Of a stretch of 45,229 nucleotides of DNA, positions 14,533-22,243 are shown in pieces; position 1 is the stretch's first letter, and every line of letters starts with the position of its first letter. The notes under the pieces were generated by a model. It worked only from the letters and a program-made list of their open reading frames with translations, had not been told where the DNA came from and ran no database searches. The stretch comes from Oscillospiraceae bacterium (GTDB lineage Bacteria; Bacillota; Clostridia; Oscillospirales; Oscillospiraceae). The stretch spans positions 1 to 45,229 of the forward strand of contig JAFQCX010000049.1 of assembly GCA_017416245.1 (NCBI GenBank), written 5' to 3'. The position numbers and the translations under genes are program-made.

Positions 14533-15486
14533 ATGAAAAAAGTTTTTGCATTGGCTCTGTGCCTGCTGATGGTGCTGTCTTTGGCAGCCTGCGGCGGCAG
14601 CAAGAATATGACCATGGGTACCGGTGGTACTGCCGGCACCTACTACGCCTACGGCGGCGTTCTGGGCAACCAGATCAAGACCGCTACCGGCATCAACGTG
14701 AATGTGGTTTCCACCGACGGCTCCAAGGCCAACATTCTGGGAATTAACTCCGGCAACTATCAGCTGGCCACTGTTCAGTCTGACGTTATGGCTTATGCCG
14801 CTGCCGGCACCCGTTCCTTCGAAAAGGAAGGCAAGCTGGATTCCTTCCGCGTCATCGGCGGTCTTTATGCTGAGGCTGTGCAGCTGATCACTATGGATCC
14901 TTCCATCAAGTCCGTTGCTGACCTGAAGGGCAAGAAGGTTTCCATCGGCGCTTCCGGCTCCGGCGTGTACTTCAACGCTGTGGACATTCTGGCTGCTGCC
15001 GGTCTGTCTGAAAGTGACATTCAGGCCCAGTATCAGTCCTTTGGCGATTCCGCTGACGCTCTGAAGGACGGCAAGATCGACGCTGCCTTCATCGTTGCCG
15101 GCGCTCCCACCCCCGCTATCACCGAGCTGTGTCTGGCCTCCAGCGCTTCCCTGGTTCCCATCGATGGTGACATCGCCACCAAGCTGATGGAAAGCTCCCC
15201 CTACTACACTACTTATGTGATCCCCGCTGAGACCTACAAGGGACAGACTGCTGACGTCACCACCGTTACCGTTAAGGCTACCCTGATCGTCAGCACCTCC
15301 GCTTCCGAGGAGGATGTTTACAACATCACCAAGGCCATCTTCGATAACATTTCTACTATCACCGCCAACCACGCCAAGGGCAGCGAGCTCTCCTTAGAGA
15401 ACGCTACCAGCGGTATGACTGCACCTTTCCACAAGGGCGCCGCCAAATACTTTGCGGAAAAGAACATTACCGTAGAATCCAAGTAA
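14533..15486 (+). CDS. TAXI-family TRAP transporter substrate-binding lipoprotein
   Basis: A 317-residue extracytoplasmic binding protein. The signal peptide ends in the lipobox SLAAC, with Cys20 as the lipid-modified residue. The mature part has the TAXI features: GTGGTAGTYYAYGGVLG near the start, the QSDVMAYAAAG block, LKGKKVSIGASGSGVYFNA and DGKIDAAFIVAGAPTPAI. TAXI proteins deliver solutes, in characterised cases glutamate-like acids, to a TRAP permease, which follows here. ATG 14533 is chosen for AAGGAGG and the signal peptide. Codon use is strongly biased to C-ending codons, unlike most neighbours, which suggests high expression. The gene is separated from the permease by a leaky-terminator hairpin. 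Confidence 0.94.
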   Translation: MKKVFALALCLLMVLSLAACGGSKNMTMGTGGTAGTYYAYGGVLGNQIKTATGINVNVVSTDGSKANILGINSGNYQLATVQSDVMAYAAAGTRSFEKEGKLDSFRVIGGLYAEAVQLITMDPSIKSVADLKGKKVSIGASGSGVYFNAVDILAAAGLSESDIQAQYQSFGDSADALKDGKIDAAFIVAGAPTPAITELCLASSASLVPIDGDIATKLMESSPYYTTYVIPAETYKGQTADVTTVTVKATLIVSTSASEEDVYNITKAIFDNISTITANHAKGSELSLENATSGMTAPFHKGAAKYFAEKNITVESK

Positions 15487-15500
15487 GGTATAATTTCAGG

Positions 15501-15529
15501 GGCTGCGGCTGATTTGGCCGCAGCCTTTT
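15501..15529 (+). terminator. Leaky terminator between TAXI protein and permease
   Basis: Nine-base arms GGCTGCGGC / GCCGCAGCC with a seven-base loop are followed by TTTTCC, 14 bases after the TAXI stop. Partial read-through would give much more binding protein than permease. Confidence 0.75.
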
Positions 15530-15553
15530 CCGCTACTATTCAAGGAGGTCCTT

Positions 15554-17497
15554 ATGGCGCTATTTAAGAAAAAAGATGCCCCCGCCCAAGCGCCTATGGA
15601 GCTGGACGAGGTCATGAAGAAATTCGACCGTGAGTCGAACACACGTATCTGGGAAGGCACACCCAAGGTGGTTGTCACCTGTATTCTGGCCTGCTTTTCC
15701 ATTTTCTGCATTTATGTAACACTCATTGCCACCTGGCTGGACGAGATCCGCCTGACCAGTTTTATGGCATTCATTACCCTCATCGGTTATCTGGTGTTCC
15801 CTGCAAAGAAGGGTACACAACGGGTAAACTTTATGCCCTGGTACGACATCCTCTTAATGGTGATCGGCACCGGCGCATTTGCTTACTACGCGCTTAACGC
15901 AAGCGCTATCGTTGCCAATTTCTCCATTGCGCCCTATGAAGTGGTGATCGGCATTTTAGGCATTGCCTGTCTGGTAGAGCTTTGCCGCCGCTGCGTCGGC
16001 CTGCCCATTTTGATCGTGGCCGGTGTGCTGCTGGTGTACGCTCTGATTTGGGGCTCCACCAACCCCGATATGCTGGCCCGGATTACGGAATACGTCCGCG
16101 TTCTGTTCTATTCCAAGGAGGGTATCCTCTCCACGCCGGTCAACGTCTGCTCCAAGTACATCGTAATGTTCATTATCTTCGGCGCGTTCCTGGAGCGCAC
16201 CGGAATCGCGGATTTCTTCATTCAGATCTCCAACGCATTGGTGGGCCGTTTCTCCGGCGGTCCTGCCAAGGTGGCTGTAGTTGCCTCTGCTTTGGAGGGT
16301 ATGGTGTCCGGCTCTTCTGTTGCCAATACCGTTGGCTCCGGCGCTGTGACCATTCCCCTGATGAAGAAGACCGGCTACAAGCCTGAGTTTGCCGCTGCGG
16401 CAGAGGCCTCTGCCTCCACCGGCGGTCAGATTATGCCCCCCATTATGGGTGCTGCTGCCTTTTTGATGGCAGAGACCGTAGGTGTTCCCTACTCCGATGT
16501 GGTACTCAAGGCAATCCTGCCTGCTGTTTTGTACTTTGCGGGCGTATTCATCACCGTCCATCTGGAGGCAAAAAAGGAAGGTCTGCGTGGACTGACCAAG
16601 GAAGAGCTGCCCCGGTTGAAGCCCTTGCTGAAGAAGGTTTACCTTCTGCTGCCTCTGATCCTGCTGATCTATCTGGTGGCTACCAGCACCAAATCTATTG
16701 CCTATGCTGCTGCCATTGCAATCGTGGTTGCCATTGCGGTAAGTATGTTTAACAAGGAAAACCGTATCACACCCAAGCGCCTGCTGGAGGCGCTGTCTGC
16801 CGGCGGTCAGGGTATGATCACCGTGGCTGTTGCCTGCGGCGTGGCCGGTATCGTTGCCGGTATTATCGGTTCCACCGGCCTTGCCTACAAGCTGTTTAAC
16901 GGCATCGTCACCTTAGCCGGTAACCAGATAATCATCGCTCTGTTCCTGACCATGCTCTGCTGTATCGTGCTGGGTATGGGTGTTCCCACCACTGCCAACT
17001 ACTGCATTATGGCCGCCACCTGCGCGCCGATTCTGGTGCAGATGGGCGTTCCTATGATCGCAGCCCATTTCTTCGTATTCTACTTCGGCATCGTTGCAGA
17101 CCTGACGCCTCCCGTGGCGCTGGCTGCCTACGCCGGCGCGGCTATCGCCCAGGCCAATCCGATGAAGACCGCTATAACTTCTACGAAACTGGCCATTGGC
17201 GCTTTCATCGTGCCGTATGTGTTCGCCTTGAACCCGGCAATGCTGTTCATCGACACCAACGTTTGGGAGGTCGTTCAAATCGCTGTTACCTCCCTGGTCG
17301 GTATGTTTGGTGTGTCTGCGGCTCTGGAGGGCTACCTGATGCGTCCGATTCCCTGGTATCTGCGGATCATGAGCGTCGTAGGAGGTCTGCTGCTGATCTA
17401 CCCCGGTCTGGTAACCGATTTGATCGGTCTGGGTCTGGTTGGTATTGTTGTGGCATTTCAGTTTATCCAAAAGAAGCGGGCACAGCTGGTTGCCTGA
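15554..17497 (+). CDS. TRAP transporter permease, fused small and large subunits
   Basis: A 647-residue membrane protein of the 4TM/12TM TRAP fusion type that works with TAXI proteins. The first about 140 residues contain four membrane segments equivalent to the small DctQ subunit; the rest is the DctM-like large subunit with a characteristic ion-transporter repeat, visible in GMVSGSSVANTVGSGAVTIP, STGGQIMPPIMGAAAF and GMGVPTTANYCIMAATCAP. It would import a small acid driven by sodium or protons. The start has AAGGAGG. It is transcribed with the TAXI gene through a leaky hairpin. The downstream AbgA-like hydrolase is convergent, so common use of a substrate is only a guess. Confidence 0.94.
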   Translation: MALFKKKDAPAQAPMELDEVMKKFDRESNTRIWEGTPKVVVTCILACFSIFCIYVTLIATWLDEIRLTSFMAFITLIGYLVFPAKKGTQRVNFMPWYDILLMVIGTGAFAYYALNASAIVANFSIAPYEVVIGILGIACLVELCRRCVGLPILIVAGVLLVYALIWGSTNPDMLARITEYVRVLFYSKEGILSTPVNVCSKYIVMFIIFGAFLERTGIADFFIQISNALVGRFSGGPAKVAVVASALEGMVSGSSVANTVGSGAVTIPLMKKTGYKPEFAAAAEASASTGGQIMPPIMGAAAFLMAETVGVPYSDVVLKAILPAVLYFAGVFITVHLEAKKEGLRGLTKEELPRLKPLLKKVYLLLPLILLIYLVATSTKSIAYAAAIAIVVAIAVSMFNKENRITPKRLLEALSAGGQGMITVAVACGVAGIVAGIIGSTGLAYKLFNGIVTLAGNQIIIALFLTMLCCIVLGMGVPTTANYCIMAATCAPILVQMGVPMIAAHFFVFYFGIVADLTPPVALAAYAGAAIAQANPMKTAITSTKLAIGAFIVPYVFALNPAMLFIDTNVWEVVQIAVTSLVGMFGVSAALEGYLMRPIPWYLRIMSVVGGLLLIYPGLVTDLIGLGLVGIVVAFQFIQKKRAQLVA

Positions 17498-17509
17498 ATC
17501 GTGAAATAA

Positions 17510-17539
17510 AAAACGCCATTCCTTTCGGAATGGCGTTTT
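17510..17539. terminator. Bidirectional terminator between TRAP permease and AbgA-like gene
   Basis: Arms AAAACGCCATTCC / GGAATGGCGTTTT around TTTC serve both convergent genes; T-rich sequence follows on the plus strand and a T-run on the minus strand. Confidence 0.85.
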
Positions 17540-17545
17540 CTTTGT

Positions 17546-18865
17546 TTATTTGGTGGTTGTTTTCAGCAGGTCGTACACTGCCGTGCAGAACAGCTTCACA
17601 CCGTTTTGCAGGAACACTTCGTCAAAATCGAAGCGGCGGTTGTGCGCGCCTGCGGAGAGCTTGGTCAAGGTTCGGAAGAAGGTAGCCTGACCTCCCTGCT
17701 GCTGGACAGCGTTCATCATATAGGAGAAGTCCTCACTGCCGCCCGCAGTCATCATATCCTCCTCAGTCAGCGTGAAGCCGGCAGCCTCCCAAACCTTACG
17801 CAGTCGCTGGGCAAGACTTACATCGCTGGTCAGGGACTCTGCAGCGCCCATCAGCTTATACTCCACGGTGCAGCCGTGCATAGCGGCGGCATTTTCCAAA
17901 ATCCGCAGAGCGTAATTTTCTACATAGGTATTCAGCTCGGTGTTTGCGCCGCGGGTCTCAATTTCCATAAAGGCCTCGTCGCAGATCACGTTTCTGCCGG
18001 AGCCTGCCACCAGTTTGCCCACGTTGATGCGGGTAGCGCCGCCTCCGTGGCGAGGAATGGCCTGCAGATTCAGCACCGCTGTAGCCGCTGCCAGCATAGC
18101 ATTGTTACCGCCGTTGGGCGAGCCACCTGCGTGGGCAGACTTGCCGTGGAAGATCACATCGTACTTGGAGGTGGCGAGGGAATCTTTGGCGCCGGGGCAG
18201 ACCATACAATTGGGATATTTGGTATTACCGGTCACGTGAGTGCCCAGCAGATAGTCCACACCATTCAAATGGCCCTTGGCAACAATGGACTTTGCGCCAC
18301 GAACGCCTTCTTCTGCAGGCTGAAAAATCAGCTTTACGGTGCCACGCAGATGCTCCTTGATATCCATCAGCACCTTGGCAACACCCAAGCCTACCGTTGC
18401 GTGGCCGTCGTGTCCGCAGGCGTGCATCATACCGGGATTCACGGAATTCCAGCCCTCAGCAAAGGGGCGGTGGTCCGCATCCTGGGATTCGATCACACCC
18501 AGCGCATCGATATCAAAGCGCAACGCCACCGTAGGGCCCTCGCCGCAGCGCAAAATGCCGATAGCGCCGGTCATACCGCCGCGGGTAGCCTGCACAAATT
18601 CCGGGTCAGCGCCCTGGGCAATGGCTCTTTCGTACTGCTTATCCAGGGTAGCATCATCCGCAACACCCATACGGGCATCCCGGTCGCACACATCCTCGCC
18701 TGTTAAAACCTCGTAACCCAGCTCGGTCAGCTTGCGGGCAATGATAGAGGTCGTACGCATCTCAAACCAGCCGGATTCTGCGTACTTGTGAAAGTCCCGA
18801 CGCTGGGCAACCATTTCCGGCTGCAGCGCCTCTGCCTGTGTGATAATTTTTTCTGTAATCTGCAT
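17546..18865 (-). CDS. abgA: M20D amidohydrolase, p-aminobenzoyl-glutamate hydrolase subunit A-like
   Basis: A 439-residue metallopeptidase of the M20D family that closely follows E. coli AbgA (about 436 residues) along its length: RRDFHKYAESGWFEMRT near the start, the zinc-binding HACGHDGHA, FQPAEEG, the dimerisation-domain HGKSAHAGG, GSGRNV, and a late AGGSEDFSYMM. AbgA acts with AbgB to cleave p-aminobenzoyl-glutamate, a folate breakdown product; no AbgB is present here, so a different N-acyl amino acid substrate is possible. ATG 18865 is chosen for GAGGAG. It follows the GH39 gene closely and shares its promoter. Confidence 0.88.
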   Translation of the reverse strand: MQITEKIITQAEALQPEMVAQRRDFHKYAESGWFEMRTTSIIARKLTELGYEVLTGEDVCDRDARMGVADDATLDKQYERAIAQGADPEFVQATRGGMTGAIGILRCGEGPTVALRFDIDALGVIESQDADHRPFAEGWNSVNPGMMHACGHDGHATVGLGVAKVLMDIKEHLRGTVKLIFQPAEEGVRGAKSIVAKGHLNGVDYLLGTHVTGNTKYPNCMVCPGAKDSLATSKYDVIFHGKSAHAGGSPNGGNNAMLAAATAVLNLQAIPRHGGGATRINVGKLVAGSGRNVICDEAFMEIETRGANTELNTYVENYALRILENAAAMHGCTVEYKLMGAAESLTSDVSLAQRLRKVWEAAGFTLTEEDMMTAGGSEDFSYMMNAVQQQGGQATFFRTLTKLSAGAHNRRFDFDEVFLQNGVKLFCTAVYDLLKTTTK

Positions 18866-18894
18866 AGCAAACTCCTCAAACACCATTTTAGGTA

Positions 18895-20256
18895 TCAATA
18901 ATTTTTGATCAGCACCACTGTGTTTTCTTTCAGGGTAAATGCTTTGGGATCGAATTCTGTTCTGGTGATGAAGTGATCATAGTCGATCATATAAACGCTG
19001 AAATCATCGGAAAGCTCGGACGTGATCTGCACATCCTCTTTTATGTTGGAAAGAATGATCGCGCGCTTATCGCCGTCTTGGGCCGCAAGGGCATAAACAC
19101 CCTCTTGCTCGCAATTGCACAGTACTTCGTTTTGGAGGGCGTAAAGCTCACCAAAGGCCTTGAAATCATAATAAATGCAGGAGGGCTCACGGGTCACAAT
19201 ATCGTAAAAGCCGCCGTATGCCGAAACATTGATGTATCTTGCATCGTAATACATCAGCATATCGGTGCTTTTATGCTGCATGGCAAGCATCATCGCCATA
19301 ACATTTGCCGAAGCATAGGACGAGGCCAGATTCTTCTTTCTGTCGTGGGACAGATTCCATTCGTTCAGGTGGGTTTCCAGGTTTTCGTAACCGTGTTCCT
19401 TAAGGGTCTTTTTAACAAAATCCGCCTCGATTTCCACCACATCCACCGTGCCGTAGGTATGCCAGGAGAAGAAGTCTATGGGAGAATTGTGGGTCTTGAT
19501 ATAGTCCATAAATCCCAGGAAAAACTCCACGCGGTAGATTTGCTTGGAGCTGCTATAGTGCTTTCCCTCCCGCTTTTCAATGGCCATACCGTATTTTTCG
19601 GGGTCGGAGAATATGCCATAGAAGCCACAGGCTGCATATCCGCCAACCTTGATGCTGTCACCAAAGCATTTCTTTAAATGTCTGGCCGCCACATCGTACA
19701 GCTCGTAATACTGCTGGGCTGTGCCCGTCCACATTTGGTTCAGGTGTAAAACATCGTCGTTTTCGGGCTCGTTCCAGATCTCCCAGTACTTGATGTTGAA
19801 GTGAAAACCGTTTGCCCAGCCCTCGTTATAGTGGCGGATAATATGCTCGCAAATTCTCGCCCATTTGTTGTAATCCTTCGGCGGGTGAATGTGATAAGCC
19901 TTTATGTTGCACTGGTTTTCAATGGTAACACCCAGCCTGAAATAGGGCTCAACGCCGTATTCCACAAGGGCTTTTATCAGCTCGTCCGTAAAGGCAAAGT
20001 CGTAGGATTCCGAGTCATTTTCGTCCGCATCAAAATCTCTGAAAATGTTGGGAATATCCACGTAGCGGTTAGAGCCAAAAGCGCCGCCCACATCGTGAAG
20101 GCGGGAATAGGGAATGTTCGCATCCTTCAATATCTGCAGGGGTGAAAAATCCAGCTTGCGGAAACCGCCTGTGAACGGCGGCTGACCTACCGCGTGCATA
20201 CGCTTGATAGTGCCCACCGTTTTAGAAAAATCAACCAGTAATTCTGCCGTGTTCAT
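18895..20256 (-). CDS. GH39-like glycoside hydrolase
   Basis: A 453-residue intracellular enzyme resembling GH39 (beta-xylosidase and alpha-iduronidase family, a TIM barrel with a C-terminal beta domain). The acid/base Glu lies in YWEIWNEPEND, the nucleophile Glu in THLNEWNLS; RLHDVGG near residue 52 and FFSWHTYG are further barrel-end motifs. The protein has no signal peptide, so it would cleave imported xylo- or uronic-acid-containing oligosaccharides. The start has GGAGG. Its promoter is a perfect consensus, and the AbgA-like gene follows after 29 bases. Confidence 0.85.
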   Translation of the reverse strand: MNTAELLVDFSKTVGTIKRMHAVGQPPFTGGFRKLDFSPLQILKDANIPYSRLHDVGGAFGSNRYVDIPNIFRDFDADENDSESYDFAFTDELIKALVEYGVEPYFRLGVTIENQCNIKAYHIHPPKDYNKWARICEHIIRHYNEGWANGFHFNIKYWEIWNEPENDDVLHLNQMWTGTAQQYYELYDVAARHLKKCFGDSIKVGGYAACGFYGIFSDPEKYGMAIEKREGKHYSSSKQIYRVEFFLGFMDYIKTHNSPIDFFSWHTYGTVDVVEIEADFVKKTLKEHGYENLETHLNEWNLSHDRKKNLASSYASANVMAMMLAMQHKSTDMLMYYDARYINVSAYGGFYDIVTREPSCIYYDFKAFGELYALQNEVLCNCEQEGVYALAAQDGDKRAIILSNIKEDVQITSELSDDFSVYMIDYDHFITRTEFDPKAFTLKENTVVLIKNY

Positions 20257-20288
20257 ACGCTTTCCTCCATAGTTTCAACACTAAAGTG

Positions 20289-20317
20289 ATTATAATAAGG
20301 CCTTCCCTTTTTGTCAA
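20289..20317 (-). promoter_or_regulatory. Consensus promoter of the GH39-abgA operon
   Basis: Perfect TTGACA (20312-20317), 17 bases, perfect TATAAT (20289-20294), 33 bases before the GH39 start. No obvious operator is seen, so strong constitutive transcription or a repressor is likely. Confidence 0.88.
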
Positions 20318-20344
20318 CAAATGCGGCGCGAAACCGCTTGCCTT

Positions 20345-20388
20345 AAAAGCAGAACAAGCCATCCGTTCGGATGGCTTGTTCTGCTTTT
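20345..20388 (-). terminator. Terminator of the GH28 to esterase gene block
   Basis: Perfect 20-base arms around a four-base loop overlap the stop of the esterase gene; on the minus strand the stem ends in TTTT. Confidence 0.85.
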
Positions 20389-21385
20389 AAATACCAAGAA
20401 ATTTATGGACGATGGGCCACGCATCATCGGGATAGAATCTATGGCCGCCGTTGCCCTTCACCAAGGCGCAACGATCTCCCATTTGAAACGCATCATAAAC
20501 CCGTTTTCCGTTTTCAAAGACCTGCTCCGCAGCAAAGATCGGGAAAATGTTATCCTCCTTGCCGGATACCTGTACGAAATACTTGGGGTATGCCATTGCC
20601 ATCAGGTCATCCATATCAAAGTATTCCGCTATGTGAGGGACATAGTTGCAGGAGCAATGGCGCATAGCGCCGATGGAGTCTTTAAAGGTACTCATAGCGC
20701 AGGATGGCATTGCCAGAGCGATCCTATCCTCAAGGGCAGCAGCATACGCCGTTGCCGTACCGCCGCCGGAATTGCCCATACAGCAGATCGTATTTACGTC
20801 CACCACATCACCAAATTGGCTATGGAGAACATCGATAAGTCTGGAAATATCCCACACACGCTCGCCTATGGTAGTCCTGCCCATAAGAAGCGCTGTCATA
20901 CTGGATTCCAGGCAATTGGGGCCATTTTCACTGCCGCCACATTCGCCAAAGTTTCTCTGTTCCAGGGCGATGGCTGCAAACCCCTCTTTTACGGCCTGCA
21001 CACAAAAATCACGGCCGCCCTTTATGGTGTTTTCATCTCCCTCGTATTTCGGTTTACCCAGGGAGATGTGCATACCCTTTGAGTGCCCTTGCAGACAGAT
21101 CATAACAGGCGGTTTTTGGATCCCGTCGGGAAGCAGCATATGGCAGGGCACACGGTAACCGGCTTCGCTCTGATATGTAAAGCGGATCTCGGTAGCGCCC
21201 TGCGTTTTTTGCTCATACTCAATGGTTACGTCCAGGTCTGTCTTTTGGAACTTATCCAACCCCAGCAGCTGGGAGAGCTTCTCTCTCGCTGCGCTCTGCC
21301 ACTGCTGAAAAGAAGCTACATCGCAGGACATAGAGGGGGTAACCTTTTGTATCAACTCTTTACTATGTTCATAAGCAGTTTTCAT
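20387..21385 (-). CDS. Alpha/beta-hydrolase, acetyl-xylan-esterase-like
   Basis: A 332-residue alpha/beta-hydrolase. The nucleophile elbow is GNSGGG, the acid is in VSGKEDNIFP and the His in GNGGHRFYP; HSKGMHISLG carries the oxyanion-region loop. The mix resembles cephalosporin-C deacetylase/acetylxylan esterase proteins, so removal of acetyl groups from imported sugars is a reasonable inference; the substrate is not proven. No signal peptide. ATG 21385 is chosen because GGAG lies eight bases upstream; a TTG two codons earlier overlaps that spacing. It follows the SGNH gene by 27 bases and ends in a terminator. Confidence 0.85.
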   Translation of the reverse strand: MKTAYEHSKELIQKVTPSMSCDVASFQQWQSAAREKLSQLLGLDKFQKTDLDVTIEYEQKTQGATEIRFTYQSEAGYRVPCHMLLPDGIQKPPVMICLQGHSKGMHISLGKPKYEGDENTIKGGRDFCVQAVKEGFAAIALEQRNFGECGGSENGPNCLESSMTALLMGRTTIGERVWDISRLIDVLHSQFGDVVDVNTICCMGNSGGGTATAYAAALEDRIALAMPSCAMSTFKDSIGAMRHCSCNYVPHIAEYFDMDDLMAMAYPKYFVQVSGKEDNIFPIFAAEQVFENGKRVYDAFQMGDRCALVKGNGGHRFYPDDAWPIVHKFLGI

Positions 21386-21412
21386 TTTCAAGACTCCTTT
21401 AATCTGTGTAAA

Positions 21413-22153
21413 TTATTCACTTTTTTCGGATGTGGTTTGATATTCCTGTGGGATTTGACGTGTTTCAAAGACCGCTTTCCGCGCCGCCTCACAAAGGATG
21501 CGGGCATTATCTGCCGACAGACCGCCGGTGTATGTTACTTCGGTTGGATCAGCAGCAAAGATTTTTGCAAATAAAGTCACTGCAGCCAGGTAGCTTCCCG
21601 TGGTAGAGGGGTGAGATTTATCGTCGTCATAAAGCTCCAGGCCGGTTTGATTGGTATAAACATCGTAAAACACAAGTCCGACGTGGGCTACGGGTATCTC
21701 CAGCTCATCACCGATGGCCTGGTATGCTGCGGCTAATTTCCACGTCATACTTTCGTTGGTCCACCCCTTTGAGGTCAGGGTCGAGCTGCCTGTCTTGCGG
21801 CCCCAGGTGGCATACAGAACGGGCTTTGCGCCTGTGCTTCTGATCCTTGCAGCAAAGTTTCGGACGGCATCGTAAAAGGCAGGCGCATTCTCCGCAGCAG
21901 GAAGAACGCTCTGTTCCTGCACCACAACATAGTCGTACTTTTTCGCGCCTGTTAATGCTTTTTCCACCTTTGCGCCATATTCATCGTTGGGGTCAGCAAA
22001 TTGAGAAAGCTTATGTGCGCCCTTGGTGATGGCAGTGACATCAACCTGGTAACCCATTTTTTCAGCGATTTTTTCAAAGATCGCTGTTGGCATATCATTG
22101 TAATAGGTATAGCTGTTTCCGATAAACAGAATAAAATATGTAGGCTTTTCCAT
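21413..22153 (-). CDS. SGNH hydrolase (DUF4886-like)
   Basis: A 246-residue SGNH-fold protein of the DUF4886 type: ILFIGNSYTYYNDMP carries the nucleophile Ser, VVQEQS follows, and the catalytic Asp-His pair is in DDDKSHPSTTGSYLAA. It is cytoplasmic, and likely removes acyl groups from glycans or glycosides. The ribosome site GAGGAG lies a rather long 12-13 bases from the ATG, so translation may be modest. It has its own promoter, and read-through from the TIM/MBL gene upstream is also possible since no terminator separates them. Confidence 0.82.
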   Translation of the reverse strand: MEKPTYFILFIGNSYTYYNDMPTAIFEKIAEKMGYQVDVTAITKGAHKLSQFADPNDEYGAKVEKALTGAKKYDYVVVQEQSVLPAAENAPAFYDAVRNFAARIRSTGAKPVLYATWGRKTGSSTLTSKGWTNESMTWKLAAAYQAIGDELEIPVAHVGLVFYDVYTNQTGLELYDDDKSHPSTTGSYLAAVTLFAKIFAADPTEVTYTGGLSADNARILCEAARKAVFETRQIPQEYQTTSEKSE

Positions 22154-22185
22154 CTCAGTAGTTTTCTCCTCTTCTGTGGTTTTTG

Positions 22186-22214
22186 ATTATAGCATATATC
22201 CGATAAAAAGCAAA
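22186..22214 (-). promoter_or_regulatory. Promoter of the SGNH-esterase gene pair
   Basis: TTTGCT (22209-22214), 17 bases and TATAAT with TGC before it (22186-22191), on the minus strand. Confidence 0.65.
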
Positions 22215-22243
22215 TTGCGTTATTTAGATGTACGTTTCCATTC

